From contig NZ_KE386572.1 in NCBI RefSeq assembly GCF_000427665.1, positions 1,698,196 to 1,762,195 of the forward strand: 64,000 bases of DNA, given 5' to 3'. Below, piece by piece: positions 33,943-42,593 of the stretch. This stretch comes from Geminicoccus roseus DSM 18922 (GTDB lineage: Bacteria; Pseudomonadota; Alphaproteobacteria; Geminicoccales; Geminicoccaceae). A program made the translations under genes and the position numbers. The notes beneath the pieces are model-generated. The model saw nothing but the letters and a program-made list of their open reading frames with translations. It had not been told where the DNA came from and did not search any database. Within the stretch, counting starts at the first letter, position 1. The number at the start of each line of letters is the position of its first letter.

Positions 33943-34683
33943 TTGCTTGCTGCCGACCTGCCTCCCCCTGCGGCCTCCACGGCGGTCCATCGCGCGCGCC
34001 AAGCGGTGGCAGCCTTGATCGGCGAAGGCGGTCTGCGGCCGGGCGGTCGTCTCCCCTCGGAAGCCGAACTCGGTCCCCGGCTCGGCGTCTCGCGGGCGAC
34101 GCTGCGCGAGGCGATGAAGCTCCTGGAGCAGGACGGCCTGATCCAGACCCGCCACGGCAGCGGCCGCTACGTGACCGCCGCTGCCGCGCTCCGGGTCGAG
34201 CGGCCGATCACCACCTATGAAAGCATCAGCCAGATGCTGCGCCGGCAGGGCTGGGAGCCGCGCGTGGACTTGCTGGAGGTCGAGGTCGAGGCAGCCTCGG
34301 CGGAGGTCGCCCAGGCCCTGCAGCTTCCCTCCGAAGCCCCGGTCGTCCGGATCGAGCGCCTGTACCGGCACGACGACAAGCCGCTGGTGTTCTGCGTGGA
34401 TCAGGTGCCGGCCGACCTGCTGCCCGGCCTGCCGGCGCCGGGCGACCTCGCCGCCTCACTCAACGACCTGCTGGAGCGCCATGGCTGCCGACCGCGCATG
34501 TCGACCGCGACGGTCTCGGCGACCGTGCTGCCCAAGGCCCTGGCGCAGCGCTACCGGCTGGCCGGGCTCGATCCCTGGCTGCTGGTCACCGAGACCTGCC
34601 TGGCCGACGACGGCCGCCCGGTCATGCACGCCCGCGACCATCACCGCGGCGACATCTTCTCCTTCAACTTCTCTCGCCGGTGA
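33943..34683 (+). CDS. GntR-family regulator with UTRA domain (FrlR/FraR-like)
   Basis: A ~246-residue HutC-subfamily repressor. The winged helix covers residues ~25-85 (LRPGGRLPSEAELGPRLGVSRATLREAMKLLEQDGL in part), and the UTRA effector domain follows (residues ~90-245), ending in HARDHHRGDIFSFNFSRR. UTRA domains bind sugar phosphates or related small molecules. TTG 33943 has GAGG eight bases upstream; GTG 33934 is an alternative adding three residues. A perfect palindrome sits just upstream and the SIS and PfkB genes follow, so it probably represses this operon until the phosphorylated substrate appears. Confidence 0.88.
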   Translation: MLAADLPPPAASTAVHRARQAVAALIGEGGLRPGGRLPSEAELGPRLGVSRATLREAMKLLEQDGLIQTRHGSGRYVTAAAALRVERPITTYESISQMLRRQGWEPRVDLLEVEVEAASAEVAQALQLPSEAPVVRIERLYRHDDKPLVFCVDQVPADLLPGLPAPGDLAASLNDLLERHGCRPRMSTATVSATVLPKALAQRYRLAGLDPWLLVTETCLADDGRPVMHARDHHRGDIFSFNFSRR

Positions 34684-34727
34684 ACGGCGAGGGCCATTTC
34701 TCCCGACGCTAATCGGAGTTCCAGGAC

Positions 34728-35771
34728 GTGGAAGAACTCGCCACCTACGTGGCCAAGGCCAAGCAGTCGCTCTACTTCAGCGGTGCCGTGATCGAGCGCG
34801 ATCTTAGCGGCTTCCTGAAGGACCATGGTGCCGCTGCGACGGCGATCGGCAAGGACCTCGCCGGCAAGATCGACGGCATCGCCCTGATCGGCAGCGGCGG
34901 CTCCTGGGCCACCCTGCAGACCGCGAAATACGCGCTCGACGGCGTCCTGGACATCCCGGTCGAGTGCTATTTCAGCTTCGACCTGCTCTGGCGCCAGCCC
35001 CGCCGGATCGGGCCGAACATGCTCTACGTGTTCGCCAGCTATTCCGGCGAGACCGACGACGTCGTCCGGGCGCTGCGCTTCGCCAAGTCCAAGGGTGCCC
35101 GCACGCTCGGGATCGTCGGCAAGGCCGGCAGCACGATCGACCGGGAATGCGACTTCTCGATCGTCTACGGCAACGGCGCGATCTTCGAGATCCCGGTGGC
35201 CGCCCTGGTCCTCCTGGCCCAGGGCCTGCAGCCCGGCTCGGTCGACGAGCTGGCCGCCGCCCTGCCGGCCGTCCCCACCGCGCTCGGCAAGGTGCTGGCG
35301 GGTGCCGACGCGCGCGCCGAGGCCGATGCCCGCCGCTTCCTGTCGGCCACCAGCATGATGGTGATGGGCGCGGGCCCGCACAGCCCGCTCGCCTACAAGG
35401 TGGCGCTGACCGTGGTGATGGAGAACATCCGCATCAACGGCACCTATTGCGACGCCGCCGAGTTCCGCCACGGTCCCGCGGAGGCGTTCGAGCGCCTCAA
35501 GCCCGACATGATGTTCTTCCTGGGCACCGACCAGTCGCGCGAGACCACCGAGATGGTGCTGGGCTTCTGCGAGAAGCAGGGTGCGCGCACCCTGGTCTAC
35601 GATGCCCGGGACTATGGCGACGTCCATCCGCTGCTGGCGCCGCTGGTCACCAACAGCCTGACCCAGTACTTCACCGTCTACTCGGCGATCCTGCGCGGCA
35701 TCACCGACCTCGACCCGCGCGTGTTCATGGGCCACGGCGTGCTCAACGCCGCCGGCGCCTCCTGGCCGTGA
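34728..35771 (+). CDS. SIS-domain sugar isomerase/deglycase (FrlB/FraB-like)
   Basis: A 347-residue protein with two SIS domains. The first holds ALIGSGGSWATLQTAKYAL; the second begins near MMVMGAGPHSPLAYK and carries CDAAEFRHGPAEAFERL, where the glutamate of A-E-F-R-H-G-P is the catalytic residue in glucosamine-6-phosphate synthase-like and fructosamine-6-phosphate deglycases. FrlB-type enzymes split 6-phosphofructose-amino acids into glucose-6-phosphate and an amino acid. It starts at GTG behind GGAG, and its stop overlaps the kinase start. No glutaminase domain is present, so it is not GlmS. Confidence 0.82.
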   Translation: MEELATYVAKAKQSLYFSGAVIERDLSGFLKDHGAAATAIGKDLAGKIDGIALIGSGGSWATLQTAKYALDGVLDIPVECYFSFDLLWRQPRRIGPNMLYVFASYSGETDDVVRALRFAKSKGARTLGIVGKAGSTIDRECDFSIVYGNGAIFEIPVAALVLLAQGLQPGSVDELAAALPAVPTALGKVLAGADARAEADARRFLSATSMMVMGAGPHSPLAYKVALTVVMENIRINGTYCDAAEFRHGPAEAFERLKPDMMFFLGTDQSRETTEMVLGFCEKQGARTLVYDARDYGDVHPLLAPLVTNSLTQYFTVYSAILRGITDLDPRVFMGHGVLNAAGASWP

Positions 35772-36589
35772 GCGGCCTCGCCCCGGGCGACGGCCAGGGC
35801 GGTCTGGTCGCCACCCTGGGCGACAACTGCATCGACCGGTTCGAGCCGCCGATGGACCACTCGCTGGTCGGCGGCAATGCGGTCAACGTGGCGGTCCAGC
35901 TGGCGAGGCTGGGCCGTCCGGCCGCCTATTTCGGCGCGGTGGGCGACGACGCGGCGGGCCGCCGCACGATCGCGGCTTTGGCAGGCCAAGGCGTGGCCAC
36001 CGGCCACGTCCAGGTCCTGGACGCGCCCACTGCCTATACCGTCATCGAGGTGGATGCGCAGGGTGAGCGCCGCATCGGCTTCGAGGAGTTCGGCGCCTGT
36101 GCCCTCTACCGGCCAGGCGAGGCCGATCTCCTGGCTCTCTCCAAGGTCCGCCATGTCCATGTCGGCTGGCTTCCGGAGGCTAGGCACTGGGGCGAGCGGC
36201 TGGCCGCCATGGGCGTTTCGGTGTCGCAGGACCTGGCGGTCAACCGCAGCATCGGCCCGCTCGAGATAGCCTTCGATTCCGCCGGCGAGGACCGGGAGCG
36301 CGCCCGGCAACTGCTGGACGAGGCGCTGGCCGCCGGTGCCAGGCTCGCGGTGGTGACCATGGGGGCTATGGGTGCGATCGCCGGTGCCGGTCGCCGGATC
36401 TGGGCGGTCGAGGCCAGTCCGATCGACCCCGTCGACACCACCGGTGCGGGGGACAGCTTCATCGCGGGCTTCCTCCATGCGCGTCTTCAGGGCAAACCGG
36501 TGGAAGACAGCCTTGCCGCCGGGCGGGACGCAGCGGCCAGAACCTGCCTGCACCCCGGCGGCTTCCCGCAGCCGCTTGAAAGGCTCTGA
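35768..36589 (+). CDS. PfkB-family sugar kinase (fructoselysine 6-kinase FrlD-like)
   Basis: A 273-residue ribokinase-fold kinase. N-terminal substrate motif GDNCIDRF...VGGNAVNVAVQLARLG (residues ~18-50) resembles FrlD, and the C-terminal signature DTTGAGDSFIAGFLHARL includes the catalytic aspartate. GTG start overlaps the SIS-gene stop (GTGA), so the two are translationally coupled. In the inferred pathway it phosphorylates an Amadori compound at C6, giving the substrate for the SIS enzyme. Confidence 0.84.
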   Translation: MSGLAPGDGQGGLVATLGDNCIDRFEPPMDHSLVGGNAVNVAVQLARLGRPAAYFGAVGDDAAGRRTIAALAGQGVATGHVQVLDAPTAYTVIEVDAQGERRIGFEEFGACALYRPGEADLLALSKVRHVHVGWLPEARHWGERLAAMGVSVSQDLAVNRSIGPLEIAFDSAGEDRERARQLLDEALAAGARLAVVTMGAMGAIAGAGRRIWAVEASPIDPVDTTGAGDSFIAGFLHARLQGKPVEDSLAAGRDAAARTCLHPGGFPQPLERL

Positions 36590-36596
36590 CCGCACC

Positions 36597-37538
36597 ATGT
36601 TGATCGGAATCGAGGACGTCCGCGCCGCCGCCGCCACGCTGGACGGCAAGGTTCGCCGCACGCCGATGATGCGTGCCGACCAGTTCCTGAACCCGCCGGC
36701 CGATGCGTCGATGTGGCTGAAGCTGGAATGCCTGCAGGCCACCGGCTCCTTCAAGGCGCGCGGCGCCACCAACCGGCTGCTGCGGACCCCGCCCGAGAAG
36801 CTGAAGAACGGGATCGTTACCGCGTCCGGGGGCAATCACGGCCTGGCGGTGGCGCGGGCCGGCCATCTGGCGGGCGTGCGCACCACCGTGTTCCTCCCGG
36901 AGACCTCCTCCCCGGCCAAGCGCGCCAAGATCGCCGCCTGGGGCGCGGATGCCCGGGTGGTCGGGCCGCAATGGGACCAGTCCAATGTCGCGGCGCTGGC
37001 CTTCGCCGAGGAAACCGGCGGCACCTATTTCCATCCGTTCGGCGACAAGGACGTGGTCGCCGGCCAGGGCACCGTCGCCCTGGAGGTGCTGGAGGAGCAT
37101 CCCGACACCAACGTGTTCCTGATCGCGATTGGCGGCGGCGGCCTGATCGCCGGCATGTCGACCGCGATCCGCGCGCTCAAGCCCGATGCCCGCATCATCG
37201 GCATCGAGCCCACCGGCTCGCCGACCCTGCATGCCAGCCTCGCCGCCGGCCATGTCGTGACCCTGCCGGCGGTCACCACCACCATCCCGACCATGGGTTG
37301 CGGCCGGACCATCGACCCGATCTACGAGATTGCCGCCCGCAACGTCGACGAGGTCGTCCTGCTGGAGGACGAGCAGATGGCGGAAGCGGCGAGGTGGCTC
37401 TGGTTCGAGTTTGGCCTGGCCGCCGATTGCAGCGGTGCCGCCGCCGCCGCGGCCCTGCGCACCGGCAAGGTCCAGGTGGACCGGGGCGACAAGGTCTGTG
37501 TCCTGGTCTGTGGCTCCGGCACCGACGGGATCGGCTGA
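36597..37538 (+). CDS. PLP-dependent threonine/serine dehydratase-like enzyme
   Basis: A 313-residue fold-type II PLP enzyme. The PLP lysine is in TGSFKARGATNRL (about residue 55), phosphate contacts in SGGNHGLAV and GGGGLIAGMSTAI, and the C-terminal ring-nitrogen region is CVLVCGSGTDG. No regulatory ACT domain is present, so it is a catabolic dehydratase or a serine/hydroxy-aspartate racemase type. It follows the kinase gene by 7 bp and may process the amino acid released by the deglycase; that link is inference. Confidence 0.83.
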   Translation: MLIGIEDVRAAAATLDGKVRRTPMMRADQFLNPPADASMWLKLECLQATGSFKARGATNRLLRTPPEKLKNGIVTASGGNHGLAVARAGHLAGVRTTVFLPETSSPAKRAKIAAWGADARVVGPQWDQSNVAALAFAEETGGTYFHPFGDKDVVAGQGTVALEVLEEHPDTNVFLIAIGGGGLIAGMSTAIRALKPDARIIGIEPTGSPTLHASLAAGHVVTLPAVTTTIPTMGCGRTIDPIYEIAARNVDEVVLLEDEQMAEAARWLWFEFGLAADCSGAAAAAALRTGKVQVDRGDKVCVLVCGSGTDGIG

Positions 37539-37552
37539 GCCGGCTAGCCGGC
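37539..37552. terminator. Palindrome between convergent genes
   Basis: GCCGGCTAGCCGGC is a perfect 14-bp palindrome that contains the stop of the minus-strand cyclase and directly follows the dehydratase stop. It could form a short hairpin in either transcript but has no U-tract. Confidence 0.35.
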
Positions 37553-38371
37553 GTCGCCCGCGCGGTCCTGCACCTGGAACAGCGGGACCGCGAGGGGAAA
37601 TCCCTTGAGCTGGCTAGGGCCGAGCTCGATCCAGCCCCCGTGGTTCTGGCAGGCTTGCCGCACCTCGGCGGAGGCGACGATGGCTCCCGCCTCGGCGGCC
37701 CCGCAGATCCTGGCCGCCATCTGCACGGTGGTGCCGAACAGGTCGCGGCTGTCCTCGATCGGCTCCCCGGCGTGAAGGCCGATTCGCACCTGGATGGGCT
37801 GGGCGCTCGACCGGTTGAACGCGGCGAAGGAGCGCTGGATCTCGCAGGCGCAGGCGATTGCGGCATCGACCTCGAAGAACGAGGCCATGATGCCGTCGCC
37901 GGTATGCTTGACCTCGCGGCCCTGGTGGCGGCCGAGTGCCCGGCGCACCAGCGCGTCGTGCGCCCGCACGATCTCCACCGCGAACCGGTCGCCCAGCCGC
38001 GCGGTCATCTCGGTGGACCCGACGATGTCGGTGAACATCACCGTCCGGAAGGCCGGTTCCAGGTCGACCGGCTGGTCCGGCGCCGGCGGCGCCGGATCGG
38101 CGATCCGGCCGAGGAACGCTTCCACCGCGCTGAGCTCGACCTCGACCAGGACGTTCGGGATCCCGCCATGGGAGTCCTGGTGCACGCGCGTGACCGTTTC
38201 CCGGTCCGGGGCGTCGACCAAGCAGAACACCGTCCCCCGCGCCTCATCGAACCAGTAGGTCAGGAACTTGACGCCATAGCGGTCCTGGATCGCAATGTCC
38301 TGGCGATGCGCTTCCGCGGCGGCTTCCGCGGTGGTGCCGTTGAAGTCGTGGCGATCCATGAAGATGGGCAT
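37544..38371 (-). CDS. DUF4242-class III cyclase fusion
   Basis: A 275-residue soluble protein. Residues ~1-95 match DUF4242 (MDRHDFNGTTAEAAAEAHRQD, FLTYWFDEARGTVFCLVDAPD), a ferredoxin-like domain of unknown function. Residues ~105-270 form a class III cyclase: FTDIVGSTEM and VKHTGDGIMASF carry both metal aspartates and the lysine. The usual D-x-x-N-x-A-A-R segment reads DLFGTTVQMAARICG: the adenine-binding aspartate position is threonine and the ribose-contacting asparagine is glutamine, while the arginine stays. Activity and nucleotide preference are therefore uncertain. ATG 38371 was chosen at the DUF4242 start. Confidence 0.83.
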   Translation of the reverse strand: MPIFMDRHDFNGTTAEAAAEAHRQDIAIQDRYGVKFLTYWFDEARGTVFCLVDAPDRETVTRVHQDSHGGIPNVLVEVELSAVEAFLGRIADPAPPAPDQPVDLEPAFRTVMFTDIVGSTEMTARLGDRFAVEIVRAHDALVRRALGRHQGREVKHTGDGIMASFFEVDAAIACACEIQRSFAAFNRSSAQPIQVRIGLHAGEPIEDSRDLFGTTVQMAARICGAAEAGAIVASAEVRQACQNHGGWIELGPSQLKGFPLAVPLFQVQDRAGDAG

Positions 38372-38468
38372 CGGCTCCGCCTCCTTCCGGGCCTGGATTC
38401 CCCTCCAGTCTAGCAGCATCGGAAGCGATGCGCGCAGATCCCCATCACACCCCGTCAGGAATCCTGGC

Positions 38469-39452
38469 TCAGCCCCACAGGGCCGGCGTGGCCGCCGCCA
38501 TCACCCCGGGCTCGACCGCCATGCCAGGATGGCGGTCCTCGCGCAGCAGGAACGGCGCGTCCAGGTCGACCAGCATCGTCCCGGCGACCAGCAGGCTGGC
38601 CGGCGCCATCGCCAGCGAGGTGCCGAGCATGCAGCCGACCATCAGCTTCATCCCGCGCCGCTCCGCCTCGGCCCGCAGCGCCAGCGCCTCGGTCAGGCCG
38701 CCGGTCTTGTCGAGCTTGATGTTCACGCCGTCATAGAGGCCGGCCAGCCGTTCCACGTCCGCCCGGACATGGCAGGATTCGTCGGCGATCAGCGGCACCG
38801 CGCTTCGGAACCCGCGCAGCGCCTCGTCCCCGCCGGCCGGCAGCGGCTGCTCGATCGCGATCACCCCGAGATCGGCCAGCCTGGCGTGCACCTCCCCCAG
38901 CAGTTCCACCGGCCAGGCCTCGTTGGCGTCCACGATCATCCGCGCCCCCGGGACTGCGGCCGCGATCGCCGCTACCCGTTCGACCACGAGGTCCTGGTCG
39001 AGCTTGATCTTCAGCAAGCGGCCCGGCCCCAGCCGCCGCGCCGCTTGCGCCATCGCATCCGGGGCATCGATGCTCAGGGTGAGCGCGGTCTCGAACCGGT
39101 CCGGCACCTGCACCCCCGCCCGCCGGGCCGCCGGCACCCCGGAAAGCTTCGCCTCCAGGTCCCAGAGCGCGCAGTCCAGGGCGTTGCGGGCGGCACCGGG
39201 ATGGAGCCGGTCCTGCAGCCGCGCCCGCCCGGCCCCGTCGGGCGTGAGCCCCTCCAGTTCCACGGCCGCCAGCTCGGCGGCCACGCTTTCCGGGGTCTCG
39301 CCGTAGCGGCTGTTCGGCCCGCACTCGCCGCGGCCGGTCCTTCCCTCGGCCGAGAGCGACGCCACCACCACCGAGGTGGCGGTCCGGCTGCTGCGTGAGA
39401 TCCGGAACACGCCGGCAAGCTCGTGCCGCTCGATGACGACCTGCAGTTCCAT
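38469..39452 (-). CDS. dgcA: Dipeptide epimerase-like N-acetyl-D-glutamate racemase (DgcA-type)
   Basis: A 327-residue enolase-superfamily enzyme of the muconate/epimerase branch. The catalytic pair is in LLKIKLD (K-x-K) and the far lysine in GVNIKLDKTGG; metal ligands are in MIVDANEAW, AIEQPLP and IADESCH. It resembles L-Ala-D/L-Glu epimerases, but adjacency to a DgcN-like gene argues for the DgcA role, racemising N-acetyl-D-glutamate to the L form in D-glutamate catabolism. It lies 6 bp after the dgcN stop in the same operon. Confidence 0.82.
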   Translation of the reverse strand: MELQVVIERHELAGVFRISRSSRTATSVVVASLSAEGRTGRGECGPNSRYGETPESVAAELAAVELEGLTPDGAGRARLQDRLHPGAARNALDCALWDLEAKLSGVPAARRAGVQVPDRFETALTLSIDAPDAMAQAARRLGPGRLLKIKLDQDLVVERVAAIAAAVPGARMIVDANEAWPVELLGEVHARLADLGVIAIEQPLPAGGDEALRGFRSAVPLIADESCHVRADVERLAGLYDGVNIKLDKTGGLTEALALRAEAERRGMKLMVGCMLGTSLAMAPASLLVAGTMLVDLDAPFLLREDRHPGMAVEPGVMAAATPALWG

Positions 39453-39458
39453 CGCCGC

Positions 39459-40463
39459 TCAGCCCGGCAGGTTGTCGACGATCGCCGCCGTGCCGTGCAC
39501 GACCGGATCGACACAAGGGAGCTGGAACTCCTGCTCCAGCTCCCGGCAAAGGCGGTCGGCCTCCGCCCGCGCCATGTGCTGGGTGTTGAGCGCGATGCCG
39601 ATGAACCTGGCGTCGGGGTTGGTCAGCCGGGCGGCAGCGAGGTTCGCCTCCATGCAGCGGTCCAGCGGTGGGACGGGAAAGTCCGGCATGTGGCGCATGT
39701 GCGGCCGGGTCGGCTCGTGGCACATCACCAGCGCGTCCGCCGCCGCCCCGTGCAGGAGGCCCAGCGACACCCCGGCATAGGAGGGATGGAACAGCGAGCC
39801 CTGCCCTTCGACCACCCACCAGTGGCCCGGATCGCGGTCCGGGGTCAGCCACTCGACCGAGCCGGAGATGAAGTCCGACACCACCGCGTCGAGCGGCACC
39901 CCGCCGCCCGCGATCAGGATGCCGGTCTGCCCGGTGGCCGCGAAGGTCGCGTCGATGCCGCGCCGCTTCATCTCCGCCTCCAGCACCAGCGAGCTGTACA
40001 TCTTGCCGATCGAGCAGTCGCTGCCGACCGTGAGCAGCCGGCGGCCGGTCCGCCGCTTGCCCTTGCCGATCGGGTAGGGGCCGCCGGCATGGCGCACGTC
40101 GTGCAGCGTGCGGCCGAGTTCCTCCGCGCGCCGGCGCACGATGTCGATGTCCGACAGCCGGGCGTGCAGCCCGTTGGCGACGTCCATGCCCAGTTCCAGC
40201 GCCTCCAGGATCGCCGGGATCCAGGCCTGGTCGATATAACCGCCATGATTGGCGATCCCGAGCACCAGGGTCTTGGCACCCCGCGCCGCCGCCTCCTTCA
40301 GGTCGAGGTCCGGCAGCCCGACCGAGAGCGTGCAGCCCGGCAGCCGGTGCTGGCCGACGCAGAGCTCCGGCCGGAAATAGGCGATCCCGCGCGCGGTCTT
40401 GGCGCTGATCGGGTCCTGCACGTCGCCGAGATAAAGGAGATAGGGGCTGGCCAGCATCGTCAT
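39459..40463 (-). CDS. dgcN: DUF1611 protein, D-glutamate N-acetyltransferase (DgcN-type)
   Basis: A 334-residue DUF1611 protein: an N-terminal Rossmann-like region (LLYLGDVQDPISAKTARGIAYFRPE in parts, TLVLGIANHGGYID) and a C-terminal P-loop-like domain with VGSDCSIGKMYSS and WWVVEGQGSLFHPSYAGVSLGLLHG. In marine bacteria DgcN is reported to N-acetylate D-glutamate before DgcA racemises it. ATG 40463 and ATG 40457 are both possible; the longer frame to 40550 runs into the divergent LysR promoter region. Confidence 0.82.
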   Translation of the reverse strand: MTMLASPYLLYLGDVQDPISAKTARGIAYFRPELCVGQHRLPGCTLSVGLPDLDLKEAAARGAKTLVLGIANHGGYIDQAWIPAILEALELGMDVANGLHARLSDIDIVRRRAEELGRTLHDVRHAGGPYPIGKGKRRTGRRLLTVGSDCSIGKMYSSLVLEAEMKRRGIDATFAATGQTGILIAGGGVPLDAVVSDFISGSVEWLTPDRDPGHWWVVEGQGSLFHPSYAGVSLGLLHGAAADALVMCHEPTRPHMRHMPDFPVPPLDRCMEANLAAARLTNPDARFIGIALNTQHMARAEADRLCRELEQEFQLPCVDPVVHGTAAIVDNLPG

Positions 40464-40595
40464 GAAAGCAACCACGGGCTGAAGCGAAGGGTCCTGGCCA
40501 GGATAGGGCGGCCGGACGCGCGCGTCGCATATCAAGAACGACAAGGCCATGAGCCTGGGTTATGGCTTGGGGGCCACCGATCGAAGTCCGACCCG

Positions 40596-41495
40596 TTGCG
40601 CCTGCGTCACCTCGAGATCTTCAACACCGTCATGCTGACCGGCTCCGCCAGCGGCGCCGCTCGCCTCCTGCACGTCTCCCAGCCGGCCGTCACCAAGATG
40701 CTGGCCCAGGCCGAGGATCAGGCCGGCTTCCGCCTGTTCGAGCGCAGCGGCGGCCGGATCCTGCCCACCGCCGAGGCGCAGGCCCTGTTCGCGCTGACCC
40801 GCCGGGCGTTCTCGGCCATGGACGATGTCCGCCGGCTTGCCGCCAACCTGCGGGATGGCCAGGCCGGCCGCATCCGGATCGCGACCATCCCCGCCCTCAG
40901 CCTGGGGGTGCTGCCGCTGGCGGTGCAGCGCTTCCTGGCGGCCCATCCGGGGGTGGGCTGCGACGTCGCCACCCACCATACCCACGAGATCGTCCAGAAC
41001 CTGCTGCACCACGAGCTGGATGTCGGTTTCGTGTTCAACGCGCCGCCGCACGAGGCGGTCCGCGCCGAGGCGATCGCCCAGGCCCGCATGGTGGTGGTCG
41101 CGCCCGGCGACCGGTCGCAGGACGGGCCCGTGGCGCTGCGGGATCTGGCGGGCGGGAAGTTCATCGGCCTGGACCAGGCCGACCCGCTCGGCGGCCTGCT
41201 GCACGGCGCCTGCCAGAAGGCCAGGGTCGAGCTGGACGTGGTGGTGCGGGTGCAGACCTACCATACCGCCCTGCAGATGGCCGGCGCCGGGGTCGGCCTG
41301 GCGGTGATCGACCCCTACACGGCGCAGGCCGCGCGCGGCGCCGTCGCCATCCGCGAGTTGGACCCGCCGCTGCCCTTCACCCTGCACGCGCTGACCGCCC
41401 GCTCCCGGCAGTCCAGCAACCTGGTCGACCGGTTCGTCGCGCATCTGAAGGCGGCCGAGCGCGAGATCGCGCGCCCCTGGCGCCAGCCCGGCTAG
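40596..41495 (+). CDS. LysR-family regulator (probable DgcR-type)
   Basis: A 299-residue LTTR starting at TTG 40596 (MRLRHLEIFNTVML). The winged helix is GSASGAARLLHVSQPAVTKMLAQAEDQAG in part (residues ~14-45), the rest an effector domain with GLAVIDPYTAQAA. It is divergent from dgcN with a 132-bp gap; a LysR regulator in that place controls D-glutamate catabolism in species studied. No ATG or GTG fits the conserved N-terminus. Confidence 0.87.
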   Translation: MRLRHLEIFNTVMLTGSASGAARLLHVSQPAVTKMLAQAEDQAGFRLFERSGGRILPTAEAQALFALTRRAFSAMDDVRRLAANLRDGQAGRIRIATIPALSLGVLPLAVQRFLAAHPGVGCDVATHHTHEIVQNLLHHELDVGFVFNAPPHEAVRAEAIAQARMVVVAPGDRSQDGPVALRDLAGGKFIGLDQADPLGGLLHGACQKARVELDVVVRVQTYHTALQMAGAGVGLAVIDPYTAQAARGAVAIRELDPPLPFTLHALTARSRQSSNLVDRFVAHLKAAEREIARPWRQPG

Positions 41496-41505
41496 GCCGC
41501 CGGCG

Positions 41506-42498
41506 TCACAGCCAGCGCTTCAGCTTGAACAGGAGCCACGGCACGAAGGCCGAGGCCAGCATCAGCAGGAGCGCATAGGCATAGCCCCAGCGCCAGTGCA
41601 ACTCCGGCATCAGGTCGAAGTTCATTCCGTAGATGCTGGCGATCACCACCGGCGGGGTCAGCACCATGCTCATGATCGACAGGATGTAGATCACCTTGTT
41701 CTGCTGGACGTCGATCAGGCCCACCGTCGCGTTGACCATGAAGTCCATGCTGTTGTTGAGGTCGTGGTCGTAGTCCGCGATCGCGCGCAGGTCGTCCTCG
41801 ATGAGGTGGAACTGCGTGGTCGGCGGATGGTCCCGGCCATGGCTGCGCCGGAATGCCAGGAGCCGCTCCAGGCTGTGCAGGCACTCGCGCAGGCCGAAGC
41901 TGGTCATGTGGTGGATGCCGATCCGCTCTAGCACCTCCTGGAGCACGCGGATGCGCCGGGTGACGTTCGGCCCGCGGTGGCGGTCCGGGCCGCTCGTCCC
42001 GCGCCGGAAGATCGCGCGCTCGATCTTCTTCAGGTCGCTGCCGATGAACTCCAGCCGGTCGGCGATCCGGTCGACGATCACCTCCAGGAGGGCCGCCAGG
42101 ATGCTGTCGGCATCGCTCAGCTTCCACTCCCGGTTGCCGGCGCGCTCGACGAACCGGTCGACCGCGTCCGGCTCGCCGTAGCGGACCGTGATCAGCCATT
42201 CACCGGTGCGCACGAAGATCACCGGCAGGGTCCGCAGCGGCTCCATCTCGCGCCCGTAGGCGACGATGGCGCTCATGTAGAGCGTGCCGTTGCGGGCGAT
42301 CAGCCGGCTGGAGGTCTGGATTTCGCTGGCGTCCTCCCGCGAGGGCACGTTGACGCCGAGGAGGCGCTCAAGCTGCGCTTCCTCGGCCTGGGTCGGATCG
42401 ATCACGTCGATCCAGGCCACCTCTCCGGGAAAACTCCCTGGCGTTGGGGCCGCCGCCCGGTGCAGGCTTCCGTCCGCGATCTGGAAGTAGCGTAGCAC
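41506..42498 (-). CDS. corA: CorA-family magnesium/cobalt transporter
   Basis: A 330-residue pentameric-type channel. The N-terminal cytoplasmic part and long stalk helix (IADYDHDLNNSMDFMVNATVGLIDVQQNKVIYILSIMS in part) precede two membrane helices near the C-terminus; the pore signature YGMNF lies between them, followed by a loop MPELHWRWGY, and the protein ends in basic KLKRWL. The GMN motif is diagnostic for CorA/ZntB. It starts at GTG 42498. Mg2+ uptake is most likely; zinc efflux (ZntB-type) cannot be excluded from sequence alone. Confidence 0.92.
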   Translation of the reverse strand: MLRYFQIADGSLHRAAAPTPGSFPGEVAWIDVIDPTQAEEAQLERLLGVNVPSREDASEIQTSSRLIARNGTLYMSAIVAYGREMEPLRTLPVIFVRTGEWLITVRYGEPDAVDRFVERAGNREWKLSDADSILAALLEVIVDRIADRLEFIGSDLKKIERAIFRRGTSGPDRHRGPNVTRRIRVLQEVLERIGIHHMTSFGLRECLHSLERLLAFRRSHGRDHPPTTQFHLIEDDLRAIADYDHDLNNSMDFMVNATVGLIDVQQNKVIYILSIMSMVLTPPVVIASIYGMNFDLMPELHWRWGYAYALLLMLASAFVPWLLFKLKRWL

Positions 42499-42593
42499 CC
42501 TGCACCTGCGCCCTGGCCCGGAGCGAGCCTAGCGCCCGCCGGACCTCCCGGCCACGGCGAACATGAGGCAACGGCTCCGGGCGCCGCCGGGCG

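Noticed and set aside
34728-35771. GlmS (glucosamine-6-phosphate synthase) identity for the SIS protein
   Set aside because: It lacks the N-terminal glutaminase domain and sits in a GntR/PfkB operon.
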